Shown piece by piece: positions 1 to 11,186 of a DNA stretch of 64,000 nucleotides. The translations under genes were made by a program, and so were the position numbers. The notes under the pieces were generated by a model that was given only the letters and a program-made list of their open reading frames with translations, had not been told where the DNA came from and searched no databases. Within the stretch, counting starts at the first letter, position 1, and the number at the start of each line of letters is the position of its first letter. Origin of the DNA: Datura wrightii (taxonomy: Eukaryota; Streptophyta; Magnoliopsida; Solanales; Solanaceae); assembly GCA_035772735.1 (NCBI GenBank), contig JASDFA010000016.1, forward strand, positions 145,154,501 to 145,218,500, in the 5' to 3' direction.

Positions 1-1293
1 CGCAAGTGCACGTGGTAGAACAAGTAGTAAAATGGCTTAAGTAAGCCAAGTATCGATCCCACAGGGACTGAACCAATGTAATAATCGAATTAAGTGTTAA
101 TGAACTCTAACTCTAAAAATGCAGACAACAATTTAAAGAAGATTTTTAGAGTTGGTTTCCTAATTTATACTAATCTAAAACAAAATTATAAAGTGAGTTT
201 GAACTATAGTAGTGAGCAAGCTGAGGCTAAAAGGAACATGCAGGGAAGTAATTTATCAATACAATTCGGTTAATCTTTCCTTCAGTTGCTAGTCAAGAAT
301 TTTTGCCTATGGAGAGAAATTTTCGTATTCTACCCAACTTAAGAATCATGAACCTTCAACCTATATTTCTGTGATAAAAGAATTTCATGTTCTAGCCATA
401 CGAAACCGATTCCTTAATTGACTAATACGACTTTTAGAAAATTTCTATTCTGAAGGTAAATCAATTCTCAATTTTCCGAAACTAAGAAGAGATCATATCC
501 TACCAATTGACAACTTTCCAATTTCTTTCTTTTTCAAGATAAAATTGGATTTTTTAGATATACATTAACATTGGCTAGACATTAATGCAGTAAGAACAAG
601 AATTGATAGAACAACCATGGAAGAAAAGATGAAAAACCAAAATGATCAACAATTACATTCCATTACAAATGTTATTAACCTCAGCAAGAAGTGAATTTAG
701 CCACTCATTTGTGGATTAAACATCATCAAATGAGTATAAATCATACAAACAATTGAAACAAAGGAAAAAGAGTTAGAGAAAAACCCTAAGATTTTCGTCC
801 CCTCAACTACCTGTAACCCACGTCCTTGCTCAACTAAGTCAGAATAATTAAAAATAAACCTAAGTGTGTTATTTATACTAGTGGGAATTTTTCGCGGAAT
901 AACAAGCAACGTGTCACGGAGTGCATCGCAGAGCACTGCCTCCGTGACACGGTGCGAACGCGAACCTTCACTGGAATTTGTCCAAATAACTCATCCGAGG
1001 CAGACTGCCTCCGCGATGGTAGCGTGACACGGCTCCATCGCGGAGCCCCTTTATTTGCTGCTTTTCCTTGACCTTTTCCACTGCTTTCTTCCGAGTCAAT
1101 TCCGGATTTTCACCAACATGCAACTTAGCTTCCTAAAATTACATTTTTCCTGCAAAACAACACTAATCATGTTGGTTAGTATAAATTCACATTTTAACTA
1201 CAAATCACATGAGAATGTACAAATAATGATAGATAAACAAGACAAAATAGAGCATTTGAACATCACTTGGGCATATAATTCTGTCCAAGATCA
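1..1293 (-). repeat. Family-1 LTR, copy 1a, cut by window edge
   Basis: This is an Athila-like LTR read on the minus strand. It matches the LTRs of copies 1b, 1d and 1f from about 30 bp inside their end and finishes in the family terminus GATCA. It carries the family U3 stem-loop at 910-951 and the U3 hairpin pair near 1010-1050. What follows at 1294 is not the family PPT (complement of CTTACCCCACACTT), so this is either the outer 5' LTR of a minus-strand element lying left of the window or a solo LTR. The short ORFs inside it are shadows of LTR sequence. Confidence 0.85.
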
Positions 1294-1425
1294 TATCTCA
1301 GTTCGAAGTCAGTGACTCTATCAGTTTCAAGTTGATAGCTATTCACTTCTGGATTGCAGTTCTTTCCCTATCCTTTTAGCTTAGTTAGCCTTCATTTGAG
1401 GATGAATGTCCCAAGGGGGAGATAC
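1294..1425 (+). mobile_element. 3' internal end and PPT of Del/Tekay-like element J
   Basis: A short remnant ending in the purine-rich tract CCAAGGGGGAGATAC (1411-1425), directly followed by an LTR start TGTAATATCCC. This is the usual 3' arrangement of chromovirus-type Ty3/gypsy elements. No open coding frame is left. Copy 1a interrupts the element on its left side. Confidence 0.6.
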
Positions 1426-1498
1426 TGTAATATCCCAAAAGTCCCTAAGATCAAATTCGAGACATGCAATAGAAATCAGCACAAAAAGTAACACCAGG
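1426..1498 (+). repeat. 3' LTR of element J, first part
   Basis: The LTR starts TGTAATATCCCAAAAG and is interrupted after 73 bp by family-1 copy 1b. It resumes at 11187. The CCAGG at 1494-1498 is the left target-site duplication made by copy 1b. Confidence 0.65.
1494..1498. repeat. Target-site duplication of copy 1b, left
   Basis: CCAGG directly abuts the left LTR and is repeated exactly at 11182-11186. Confidence 0.85.
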
Positions 1499-2392
1499 TG
1501 TTCGGCTTGTTTGGTATAACTACACGCAAGTTCACGTGGTCGAACAAGTAGTAAAGTGGCTCAAGTAAGCCAAGTATCGATCCCACAGGGACTGGACTAA
1601 GGTAACAATCTACTCAAGTGTCAATAAACTTTAACTCTAAATTGCAGACAACAGTGTGAAGAAGAGTTTGATATTTTGTTTCCTAATTTTGTACTAAGTC
1701 TAAAATGAATATATAATTTGAGTCTGAACTATAAGTATGAGCATGCTGAGGCTAAAATGAACATGTAGAAAAATAAATTATCGATACAATTTGATTAATC
1801 TTTCCTCTGGTTGCTAGTCAAGAATTATTGCCTATGGATTAAAACTCTCGCATTTAACCCAACTTAAGAATCATGAACCTTCCACCTACATCTCTGTGAT
1901 AAAAAGAAATTCATGTTCTAGCCATACAAAATCGATTCCTCAATTGACTAACACGACTTTCAGGTATATCTCTATCCTGAAGGTAAATCAATTCTCAATT
2001 TTCCCAAACTAAGAAAAGATCATATCCTATCAATTCACAACTTTCCAATTTCTTGCTCTCTCGAGTGAAACTGGACTTTTTAGATATACATTAATGTTGG
2101 CCACACATTAATGCAGTAAGAACAAGAATAAATAGAACAACCATGGAAGAAAAGATGAAAAATCAATTTATCAATAATCACATTTCAATACAATGTTCTT
2201 AACCTCAACAAGAAGGGAATTTAGCCACTCATTTGTGGATTAAACATCGTTAAATGAGTGTTAATCATACAATCAATTGAAATAAAGAAGAAGGAGATAG
2301 AGAAAAACCCTGAGATTTTCGTCCCATCAACTGCATGTAACCCACGTTCTTGCTCCACCAAGTCAGAATTATTAAAAATGAACCTAAGTGTT

Positions 2393-2401
2393 CTATTTAT
2401 A
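2393..2401 (-). promoter_or_regulatory. TATA box in copy 1b 3' LTR
   Basis: Sense-strand TATAAATAG, about 33 bp downstream of the U3 stem-loop and kept in the same place in the other family-1 LTRs. It probably marks the U3/R promoter. Confidence 0.6.
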
Positions 2402-2433
2402 CTAGTGGGAATTTTTCCCGGAATAACAAGCAA

Positions 2434-2475
2434 TGTGTCACGGAGTGCATCGCGGAGCACTGCCTCCGTGACACG
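2434..2475. repeat. 42-bp U3 stem-loop, copy 1b 3' LTR
   Basis: An inverted repeat with arms CGTGTCACGGAG and CTCCGTGACACG; here the outer CG is TG. See the finding on this element for the other copies. Confidence 0.7.
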
Positions 2476-2908
2476 CCACCAACACGGACCCTCACTGGAA
2501 TCTGGTCGTCCAGGTATTAAGGCCCAACTTGGCACGACGTGCAACGCGGGGCTAGGCCAATGTGCCACCGCCCCAACGCACACCTTCACTTGAATTTGGC
2601 GTATTTTAATCATCCAGGCAGAATGCATCCGCGATGGCAGCGTGACACGGCTCCATTGTGGAGCCCCTTTACTTCGTGCTTTCCTTGTGCTTATTCCTTG
2701 CTCTCTTCCGAGTCCAATCCTGATTTCTCCCAACATACATCTTAGCTTCATAAAATTATATATTTCCTGCAAAATCACGCTAATCATGTTGGTTAGTATA
2801 AATTCACATTTTATTACAATTCACATGAGGATGTACAAACATCGATAGATAAACAAGGCAAATGACACATTTGAGTATCACTTGGGCATATAAATTTGCC
2901 CAAGATCA

Positions 2909-2922
2909 CTTACCCCACACTT
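2909..2922 (-). other. Polypurine tract of copy 1b
   Basis: Sense-strand AAGTGTGGGGTAAG lies directly against the 3' LTR. The same 14 bases occur in copies 1d and 1f. It is the expected plus-strand DNA priming site. Confidence 0.75.
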
Positions 2923-4713
2923 CAATCCTTGTTCGTCCCCGAACAATAATCCTACACCTCATGCAATTGACACCCCATCCTGGCTACTTTGGCTCGACAA
3001 TTCAAGCTACGGTTATACCGATTATTTAATACAGCAAATCATCAAGAAAACATGCATAGTCTTATCAATACAATGACCTTCAACACATTAAGACCTCCTA
3101 GACTCAAGAATCGACTCTCGATATCGGAAAACTCATGCAAATCAGCTGATCAAGATATCCGACACGAAATTTAATCTCTCGTCGAGCATGTGCCCTCACC
3201 ACACAAGAGAATTTTCCCCTTTTAATCACATGAACTCAAAGACACTACATGCAGGGGCATATAAACAAGATTTCGCTCTCTCTCCCAAAAGAATTCACAT
3301 GCATCATGTCATGAACCATAAGCTTGCCTTTAGTGTATTACTCCACTAATATAAGGACGCGTGATGTAAGATCAAGTAGGACTTAACGGGTTGTAGTAAA
3401 AGCTACGGAACTAGCACATACTAGGCTAACCAATAATAACAACTGGCCTCCTTAAGCGCTTTTTCAATCCATCCCATCAACCTTATGGACATTGTTTATT
3501 CCTTCATCATCCCATTCTTGAAGTTTGTCTTTATTTTCGATCCCATATCTTTAAGCACACTTGACTTAATAACAAAGATTATTTATACATCTTCATTATA
3601 TTCAATTTATACCAAGTGCACCTTCGACCTTTTCTTTCCTTTCATCACTTTGCTTTTTCTTTTCTTTTCAAAATTCTCACTCCCTGGCGCTGTGGGAAAA
3701 TTATTTAATTATTATTTTTTCTTGAGCGCTTAAGAGTTTTGGATCAAATTCACGGATAATGAAAAGAAGGGGTTAAGCTCGGTTTACACCTATTTGACAA
3801 AAGAAAGAAATAGGCTAAAGGATCAATGGGCTAACTAGGGTGTACATTCAAGGTAGGTACGATAATGAAAAAAAACTTTCGGTTAAAGCAAAGAAATGCC
3901 TATATCCTTTCCTACAATACACATCCTTCATTTCGTTTTGAACACACACCAGGCAAGTTCTAGACACTTCACAATAGAATGGAAGAACCAAAACCTCACC
4001 ATACACTCATTTCACATGCTCAACTCAAGGCATATTCACAGACTCTTCAATCAGCTAATTACAAGAATTCAAGCATTAAGACTCAATCACACCGAATCAA
4101 ACTCTATGGCCTCGGTATCTCAACATATTTACAAAGTTGCATGCTTTCATACGAATCACCTTTGCATTTCAAATATCATGTACAACACGCAACCATAATT
4201 TCGTAACCATAAAGTAACAACAGGTTTTGGGATGCAAACCAATAAAAGAAAACAACTAAAAGAAAAAATGAACAAAAGAAATCTTCTCCTAACGACTACA
4301 TTTCTCTTAAGACGGTCGTCATCCATCCATCACAGGGAACGGTAACTAACTACGACTTCGGTTCAATGGGACTATTCTCGGTAAAAGAACCGAAAACAAA
4401 CGCCGAGAAACCCAAAAATAAAAATTTCACAAAATTTTTAAAAATATCGATAATTTCGGTTAAACAAAGATATGTACAAAACTAGCTAACAACATTCAAT
4501 AGCATACAACAGCTTCACCTTAATTACAATACAGACATACACACAAAGTCACAGGATCACAAGTTTATCCAAGCACAACAACAGAACAGAGACATACATT
4601 AATAACAACAGCAACCAACACCTAACTACTCCCACCCCGCATTTAAATCAAACACTGTCCCTAGTGTTCACAAAATTCAGCATAGTACGAAAGTAGGTGG
4701 TGAAACTCCCTGA
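2923..4713 (-). other. Conserved 3' non-coding region of copy 1b
   Basis: About 1.8 kb between ORF2 and the PPT without a credible gene. It is alignable with the same region in copies 1d, 1f and 1g. Recognisable blocks are a degenerate CTTAAGCGCTTAAG palindrome at about 3721-3734, a GACGACCGTC-type block near 4310-4330, and a TTCTCGG/CCGAGAA hairpin with ACCGAA motifs near 4376-4410. The short ORFs here are chance ORFs in AT-rich sequence. Confidence 0.6.
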
Positions 4714-5934
4714 TCAATCAAAGTATTCCACTTCTTCGTCAGGTGCCGCTGCCTTGTCTCCCATGTCTGAATCTCCCCCGTCGTCATCATCTGACTCCAC
4801 ATTAGAGTCATCACGACGTGTCTCCTCATCTCTGGGGACATCATCATCAGTGGGCTCCACAAAAGCTGGCCCCACTCGACATAGAGCCCTGGCGTTTTCA
4901 CCAAAAGGGTAGTCTACCTCGAGCTTCCACAGCTCATCTTCTGTTGACGGCCTCCCGCCTATGCACAGCAGGAGCATCTGCACCCCGAACATGCAAGCCA
5001 TGTACTGATCATCTCGAGCATGTCGCTCGGCTAATGTGAGAATTGGCCCGTGAGTGGTGTCGGGTGCCTTAGTTTTGGTGACATTTAAGGCCCGCCTCTC
5101 CATCTGCGGGATGTAGTCAAGGGCCTCCTCCTCAATATTCAGGCCCCTCAGGAATGTGGTCAGTAAGCCACTAAACCCGTACCTGTGCCCTTGATGCAAA
5201 CGGGCTCTCTTCATGGCAGAGATGATCACCGCCCCGACATTGATCTCCAGCACTTTCATCAGGGCATATACCAAGCACACACGATCCCGGGTGACATCTG
5301 TCATATGCACCCCAGGGATCAGGCAGGAACAAACAATCTTAAGCCATATCCTGGCTTCCCTATTCACCTGTGAGTAGGGCAATGTATGATGGTAGCCCCT
5401 CTCCTTATGCCTGCTCCAACGTGCTGTAGATCGGGCTCCACAAAAATTGCGTCTCATGTCCGCGTATAGTGGAGTGACATTCAGCTGCCAAAGCACATGG
5501 GCGTCTGTGTCCCACGCCCCCAAGATGGCATTAAGGTGATGGGGCTCAAAAGTGACTATCTGCCCCCTTATCTTTATGGTGTGACTTCTGAGTGTCGGGT
5601 TCCAGTTGGCATAGAATTCTCGAATCAGGTGCAGGTTGCACTCCTTGGGCTCTTCACAGATGAAGTTCAACCAAGCTGCCTCAATCCTGTGGATACTCCT
5701 GGGAAACTCTTGTGCCAAAGGTTCCCTAGCAATGTGTTCTTCGGGGAAGTATTTGATTTCCTTATGCTTCGCGTGCCATTTCTTCCCCTCCTTTGTCACT
5801 GATCGGGTTCCATATTGATGGCGTTGGCCGCGTGGAACTGCTGGTGCTGCTAGGACTGCTGTTCCCAGTATAATTCTTTTCCTTCCAGCGCCTGATGTTG
5901 ATGCGCAGTTCCCTTTTTCTTGCCTGCTTGCCAT
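4714..5934 (-). CDS. Retrotransposon ORF2, putative plant transposon protein
   Basis: An uninterrupted 406-residue frame, the only full-length intact ORF2 in the window. I chose the ATG at 5934 because the MASRQ start is shared by all copies; the frame is open four codons further upstream without an ATG. The N-terminus is basic (GRKR at about residues 17-20, a possible nuclear localisation signal). The middle (about 100-300) resembles the plant domain called 'putative plant transposon protein' (Pfam PF20167 as I recall it). The last 45 residues are strongly acidic. I see no signal peptide, transmembrane segment, or catalytic or zinc motif, so it is not env-like. Function is unknown. It sits where Athila elements carry a third ORF. 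Confidence 0.8.
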   Translation of the reverse strand: MASRQEKGNCASTSGAGRKRIILGTAVLAAPAVPRGQRHQYGTRSVTKEGKKWHAKHKEIKYFPEEHIAREPLAQEFPRSIHRIEAAWLNFICEEPKECNLHLIREFYANWNPTLRSHTIKIRGQIVTFEPHHLNAILGAWDTDAHVLWQLNVTPLYADMRRNFCGARSTARWSRHKERGYHHTLPYSQVNREARIWLKIVCSCLIPGVHMTDVTRDRVCLVYALMKVLEINVGAVIISAMKRARLHQGHRYGFSGLLTTFLRGLNIEEEALDYIPQMERRALNVTKTKAPDTTHGPILTLAERHARDDQYMACMFGVQMLLLCIGGRPSTEDELWKLEVDYPFGENARALCRVGPAFVEPTDDDVPRDEETRRDDSNVESDDDDGGDSDMGDKAAAPDEEVEYFD

Positions 5935-6755
5935 CGTTCCTGTCAAACCAAACAGACAGTCCCAATGTTATTCAAATTAAAATGTTCTTCGACTAAGGTT
6001 GGGTTAAGCTAGGCCACCCCACACTTAGTCTTTAGCCACAATCACAGCATTACGGCAAGATCATACTTATTTCCAATTTACAAAAAAACAAAACACAACA
6101 AATATGCCTCGTGCATTCAGAGAATTCGACGGTATAAATTCTTTTGTACTACTCAGACTTCATACAGCTAACCACAACATTACCATCGTTCACATTTCAT
6201 CACATAGCACTTTAGCAAACATTTCTATCAATAAAACCAATACAATTCTCCCAATTTCTATGCAATTTAAACAACTTCATTAACCCGACAATCCGTCGCG
6301 CCTTAATCGTCTTAACGTTAAGCACAACATAATGTTCCTCACCCAACATGCACAAACCAAGAAAAATTTCACATTTCAACTCAATTTTAACTTCTTCATA
6401 TTTGACTTCTAACCCTAGCTACAATTTCGCAAGAATTTCAATCAAAAATGTATTTATCGAGTTCATACCATCACAACGATACTATGAACATCAATCAACA
6501 ATAATTTACATGAATTCATGCTCAATTTACACTTAGGGCAAGTTTTCCTCACTTCCTATGCTAAAAATCAGAAAAATAAGGCAAGAAATGAGATAAAGTT
6601 AACAAACGTACCGTCAATTTGATGATATCGAAGAAAAGTTGACAAATTTGAGCTCCTAGTCCGTGTCACGTTGGGGAAGGGGGGTTTTGGGTTGTTTGTC
6701 GCGGAGGGGAGTGGAAAATGGGAAAAATGAGGGAAAAGGGGGTTAAAAAGAAGGT

Positions 6756-6962
6756 TTTTCACGCGGGTCACCCGGCGACCCGGTGTGACCCGACGCGAAA
6801 TTACCCTCAACGTGTCACGGAGGGTAACGCGGAGCATGCCCTTCGTGACACGGAGCCATCGCGCAGGTGTTCTGGAATTTGTAAAAATTCCAGAATTACC
6901 TTCAACGTGTCATGGAGGGTAACGCGGAGGCCCTCCTCCGTGACACGGAGCCATCGCGTGGG
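6756..6962 (-). repeat. Internal GC-rich dyad array, copy 1b
   Basis: A cluster of inverted repeats built from CGTGTCACGG, CTCCGTGACACG, CGCGATGG and GGGTCAC/GTGACCC, standing out in AT-rich surroundings. It uses the same words as the U3 hairpins of the LTRs. Confidence 0.65.
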
Positions 6963-7198
6963 CTCACTATTTTGCCACTTTTTATTATCTTTTTTACCTC
7001 GATTTTTCCTTTGCCATCCTTTGCATTTTGATCCTCCGTTCAACCTGAAATTCATCTCAAAACAAGAAATTGGTTAGAATTTATAGGTTTCACATAAAAT
7101 AAAATTTTTTTTGTTTTTGTTTTTATATTTTTTATTTTTTTCTCATTCAATTATTTTTTTTCTTTTCTGCGAAATCTATACACATTTTACAAAAATTT

Positions 7199-7216
7199 CA
7201 CGGGTTGCCTCCCCTG
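7199..7216 (-). other. Post-gag-pro hairpin, copy 1b
   Basis: Sense CAGGGG-AGGCAA-CCCGTG, with one mismatched pair in this copy. It lies some 50 bp beyond the gag-pro stop inside a conserved block that also includes GACGGTAAACCAGGCGCTG. Confidence 0.6.
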
Positions 7217-7266
7217 CAGCGCCTGGTTTACCGTCGTGGCTCGACGTCATTAAGCTCAGTCATCCT

Positions 7267-9621
7267 CTAGGGTGACGGACGTTTTCTCTTGACCACCGTC
7301 CTCACCCCTGTCAAACTTACACCTCTCTGGTGGTTTCCCAAACAACTCCCCTGACTTAACGCTCTAGACAGCATCAGCTCGATTAATCACATTGATCACC
7401 CAGAGTTCCTCGTACACGGCCGGGAGTTTGGTGGCCTTGTACAGATCAAACACCTTTACCTTATCGTGTGCTCGCATGGTTAGCTGCCATCAATCAGCGC
7501 TTTCCCGGTCACCAAGAAAGGACGTCCCAAAATAAATGGGCCTGCGACTGGCTCAAAGTCCAACACAACGAAGTCTACCGGGAAGATGAGGGAGCCCACT
7601 TACACTAGCACGTCCTCCACAATGCCATCAGGTCTTGCCAAGGAACGATCTGCTAGTTGCAAGATCACTGTAGTTGGTCTAGGACTCCCTAGCCCCAACT
7701 TCTTAAATACCGATGTCGGCATCAAGTTAATGCATTCTCCCAAATCACATAATCCGCGAGCTCAGATACTCTGCCCAATTGTAATTTGTATTGTAAAGCT
7801 CCCAGGGTCCTTGAGCTTTGTGGGCAACCTGTTTTATATCCGGGAAGTGCACTCCTCCGTAAGAGCCACCGTAGCGTACTCAGTCAACCTGCTTTTGTTC
7901 GCCACGATGTCCTTAATATACTTTGGGTACTTCGGCACTCCCTACGAAACATCAACAAGAGGTAAGTTAATGTGTACCTGTTTAAGCACCTCCATGAACT
8001 TTTTGAAACACGCCTTCTCCTTGTGTTTCTTTAATCGTTGAGGGAATGGGGGTGGTGGTCTTTCTGGTTCAGCCTCCTTTTTCGTCCCCCTCTCATCACT
8101 TTTCTCCATCTCAGTTTCTGCTGCTCCCGACTGTTGAGGTGGTCTTTCTGGTTCCACCTCTTTAAGCTGTAAACCACTCCTTGTGGTCACTGCATTCACT
8201 TGCTTGGGGTTGGGATCTGTGTTACTCGGAAGTCCTCCTCTAGGCCTGGTGTTTTGGGCTCCAGCAAAATGCCCAAACTGGTACTCCAGCGCCTTTGTAG
8301 CTAACTAATTGTTCTTTACCTCGGCTGCCAACTTGACGTAGTCAGCCTGCAATTGAGCTTGGTTAGCTATCATTGTCTTAAACATTTCCTAGATGCTGGG
8401 TGATGGTGGTGGAGGAGGTGCATTGTTGCTTCTGTATTGTGACTGATAGTTCTGCTGCCCTCCTTGATTTCTCTGTGCCCCCTGACTCAAACTTTGTCCT
8501 TGATGATTATTGCTACCCCAAGAGAAATTCGGATTATTCCTCCAATTAGAGTTGTAGTTGTTGCCATACTGTTGGTGATTATTTCTCTATACATTACCAA
8601 CAAAGTTCACCGAATCAGGATTTGCTCCACAACACTCAGCTGAGTGTTCACTACTCCCGCACACTTCACACCAAATCTGTTGCACTACATTCACTGGGGC
8701 TTGAGACTGGTTCATGCTCATGTTACTGAAGTGGGTGTTGAGTTGATTCTGTAAGGCAGCTATCTGTGCAGCAATAGCTGTAAAACCATCCACTTCTAGG
8801 ACTCCTGCTGCTTTCCTTGTTCCTTCTCTTGTCAAATCAGCATTCCACTTTGGATTTCCCTACAAAATACGATTTAACAAGGTATACAACTCCTCATAAG
8901 GTTTCTCCAATGCTTGTCCCCCAGCTGCTGAGTCTAGCAAGATTTTTGTGTGGGGTTCCAAACCCTCTATGAAAGTATGCACTATCACATCATTGGATTG
9001 GTGATGATGAGGATAATCCCGCAACATAGATTTGAATCTCTCCAAGGCCTGATACAGATTCTCTCCCTCTCTCTGTTTAAAACTCAGAATTTGACTTCTA
9101 AGTCTTGCTATTTTACCGGATGGGAAGAACCATATCAAGAATTTCTTTGCAAGATCATCCCACGTGGTGATGGAATTAGGTGGCTCAGCTTTCAACCACC
9201 TCTTAGCTTCTCCCAAAAGTGAGAATGGGAACAATGTAAGCCTGACATAATCTGATGACACTCCAGCGGGGATGTAAGTGTCACTTATCTCCAAAAAATT
9301 TTGAAGATATTGTTGTGGATCCTCATGAGGGAGACCTGTGAATTGCCCGTTGGTAGGTAGCAATTGCACCATGTTTTGTTTAAGCTCGAACCTCCCTCCT
9401 GGCTCAGGTTTGCGGATGCTAGATGTGACATTGTTAGCATGTGGGATTGCCACCTCGCGAACCGGCCTAGCTGCCATGTCCTCGGGCACTAACATTGCCC
9501 TTACAACTGGTGGATTCTGTTGTTGCTCCAGGATTGTTTGTTTGAGCAACTGCAGCCTTTTCTCTAGAGCTTCTCTCCTTTGACGATGAAATTGTCTTTT
9601 CGGCTCTAAATATGAGTCCAC
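7267..9621 (-). pseudogene. gag-protease remnant, copy 1b
   Basis: It reads from VDSYLEPKRQF through the Athila-type gag domain (LTLFPFSLLGEAKRWLKAEP at about residues 130-150) and the CCHC knuckle CEVCGSSEHSAECC to a retropepsin-like region. Frame is kept in pieces 9621-8860, 8835-8587 and 8199-7942, with nonsense codons between; the protease part (7941-7267) is heavily broken. No ATG precedes the conserved start, as in all copies. Confidence 0.8.
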
Positions 9622-9746
9622 CAGCTCCTTGTCTCTTGCCAGTGTTCAACAGAAATTAGTATCTACAAAATACAGGCTAAGACCAAGTTTTCAACACTAA
9701 GAAGAAATAGTAAACTAACACTTAAGAAAAATTTACCAATTGCCAG

Positions 9747-9764
9747 TCCCCGGCAACGGCTCTA
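9747..9764 (-). other. Primer-binding site (tRNA-Asp), copy 1b
   Basis: Sense TAGAGCCGTTGCCGGGGA starts 6 nt after the 5' LTR. Compared with the perfect site of copy 1d it has two substitutions near its 5' end. Confidence 0.8.
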
Positions 9765-9770
9765 AAAACT

Positions 9771-11181
9771 TGTTCAGCATGTTTGGTATAACTACACGCA
9801 AGTTCACGTGGTCGAACAAGTAGTAAAGTGGCTCAAGTAAGCCAAGTATCGATCCCACAGGGACTGGAATAAGGTAACAATCTACTCAAGTGTCAATAAA
9901 CTTTAACTCTAAATTGCAAACAACAGTGTGAAGAAGAGTTTGATATTTTGTTTCCTAATTTTGTACTAAGTCTAAAACGAATATATAATTTGAGTCTGAA
10001 CTATAAGTATGAGCATGCTGAGGCTAAAATGAACATGTAGAAAAATAAATTATCGATACAATTTGATTAATCTTTCCTCCGGTTGCTAGTCAAGAATTAT
10101 TGCCTATGGATTAAAACTCTCGTATTTAACCCAACTTAAGAATCATGAACCTTCCACCTACATCTCTGTGATAAAAAGAAATTCATGTTCTAGCCATACA
10201 AAATCGATTCCTCAATTGACTAATACGACTTTCAGGTATATCTCTATCCTGAAGGTAAATCAATTCTCAATTTTCCAAAACTAAGAAAAGATCATATCCT
10301 ATCAATTCACAACTTTCCAATTTCTTGCTCTCTCTAGTGAAACCGGACTTTTTAGATATACATTAATGTTGGCCACACATTAGTGCAGTAAGAACAAGAA
10401 TCAATAGAACAACCATGGAAGAAAAGATGAAAAACCACTTTATCAATAATCACATTTCAATACAATGTTCTTAACCTTAACAAGAAGGGAATTTAGCCAC
10501 TCATTTGTGGATTAAACATCGTTAAATGAGTGTTAATCATACAAGCAATTGAAATAAAGAAGAAGGAGATAGAGAAAAACCCCGAGATTTTCGTCCCCTC
10601 AACTGCCTGTAACCCACGTTCTTTCTCCACCAAGCCAGAATTATTAAAAATGAACCTAGGTGTTCTATTTATACTAGTGGGAATTTTTCCCGGAATAACA
10701 AGCAACGTGTCACGGAGTGTATCGCGGAGCACTACCTCCGTGACACGCCACCAACGCGGACCCTCACTGGAATCCGGTCGTCCAGGTATTAAGGCCCAAC
10801 GTGGCACGGCGTGCAACGCGGGGCTAGGCCAACGTGCCACGGCCCCAACACGCACCTTCACTGGAATTTGGGGTATTTTAAGCATCCAGGCAGAATGCAT
10901 CCGCGATGGCAGCGTGACACGGCTCCATCGCGGAGCCCTTTTACTTCGTGCTTTTCTTGTGCTTTTTCCTTGCTCTCTTCCGAGTCCAATCTAGATTTTT
11001 CCCAACATACATCTTAGCTTCATAAAATTATATTTTTCCTGCAAAATCACGCTAATCATGTTGGTTTGTATAAATTCACTTTTTATTACAATTCACATGA
11101 GGATGTACAAACATCGATAGATAAACAAGGCAAAATGACACATTTGAGTATCACTTGGGCATATAAATTTGCCCAAGATCA
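9771..11181 (-). repeat. 5' LTR of copy 1b
   Basis: 1411 bp, the partner of 1499-2908. TATA box at 10665-10673, U3 stem-loop at 10706-10747. The two LTRs differ by scattered substitutions, so the insertion is not very recent. Confidence 0.9.
10706..10747. repeat. 42-bp U3 stem-loop, copy 1b 5' LTR
   Basis: Arms CGTGTCACGGAG and CTCCGTGACACG are intact, with an 18-nt middle part. Confidence 0.75.
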
Positions 11182-11186
11182 CCAGG
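11182..11186. repeat. Target-site duplication of copy 1b, right
   Basis: CCAGG, an exact repeat of 1494-1498. Confidence 0.85.

Larger units (their letters stand above)
1499..2908 (-). repeat. 3' LTR of copy 1b
   Basis: 1410 bp running TGTTCGGC...CAAGATCA on the plus strand, which is TGATCTTGGG...CGAACA in element sense. It has a TATA-like box (TATAAATAG in sense) at 2393-2401 and the 42-bp U3 stem-loop at 2434-2475. It pairs with the 5' LTR at 9771-11181. Confidence 0.9.
5935..7266 (-). other. Spacer between gag-pro and ORF2, copy 1b
   Basis: Non-coding. In element sense it starts with the post-gag-pro hairpin block (7199-7248), then an A/T-rich run, the GC-rich dyad array (6756-6962), and an AT-rich leader to ORF2. 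The GTGTGGGGT-type block just before ORF2 recurs in every copy. Short ORFs here are not supported. Confidence 0.6.
1499..11181 (-). mobile_element. Family-1 gag-pro/ORF2 retrotransposon, copy 1b (complete)
   Basis: A complete 9683-bp element flanked by a perfect 5-bp duplication CCAGG (1494-1498 and 11182-11186), inserted in the 3' LTR of element J. On the minus strand the order is 5' LTR, PBS, gag-protease remnant, hairpin and GC-rich array, ORF2, 3' non-coding region, PPT, 3' LTR. No reverse transcriptase, RNase H or integrase frame or remnant is visible in the 6.9 kb between the LTRs. Its tRNA-Asp PBS and gag type place it with Athila-like Ty3/gypsy elements. Movement would need enzymes supplied in trans. 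Confidence 0.9.

Noticed and set aside
4714..5934. ORF2 as an envelope protein
   Set aside because: No signal peptide, transmembrane segment or cysteine pattern; the tail is acidic and the start basic. It fits the plant transposon-protein class better.
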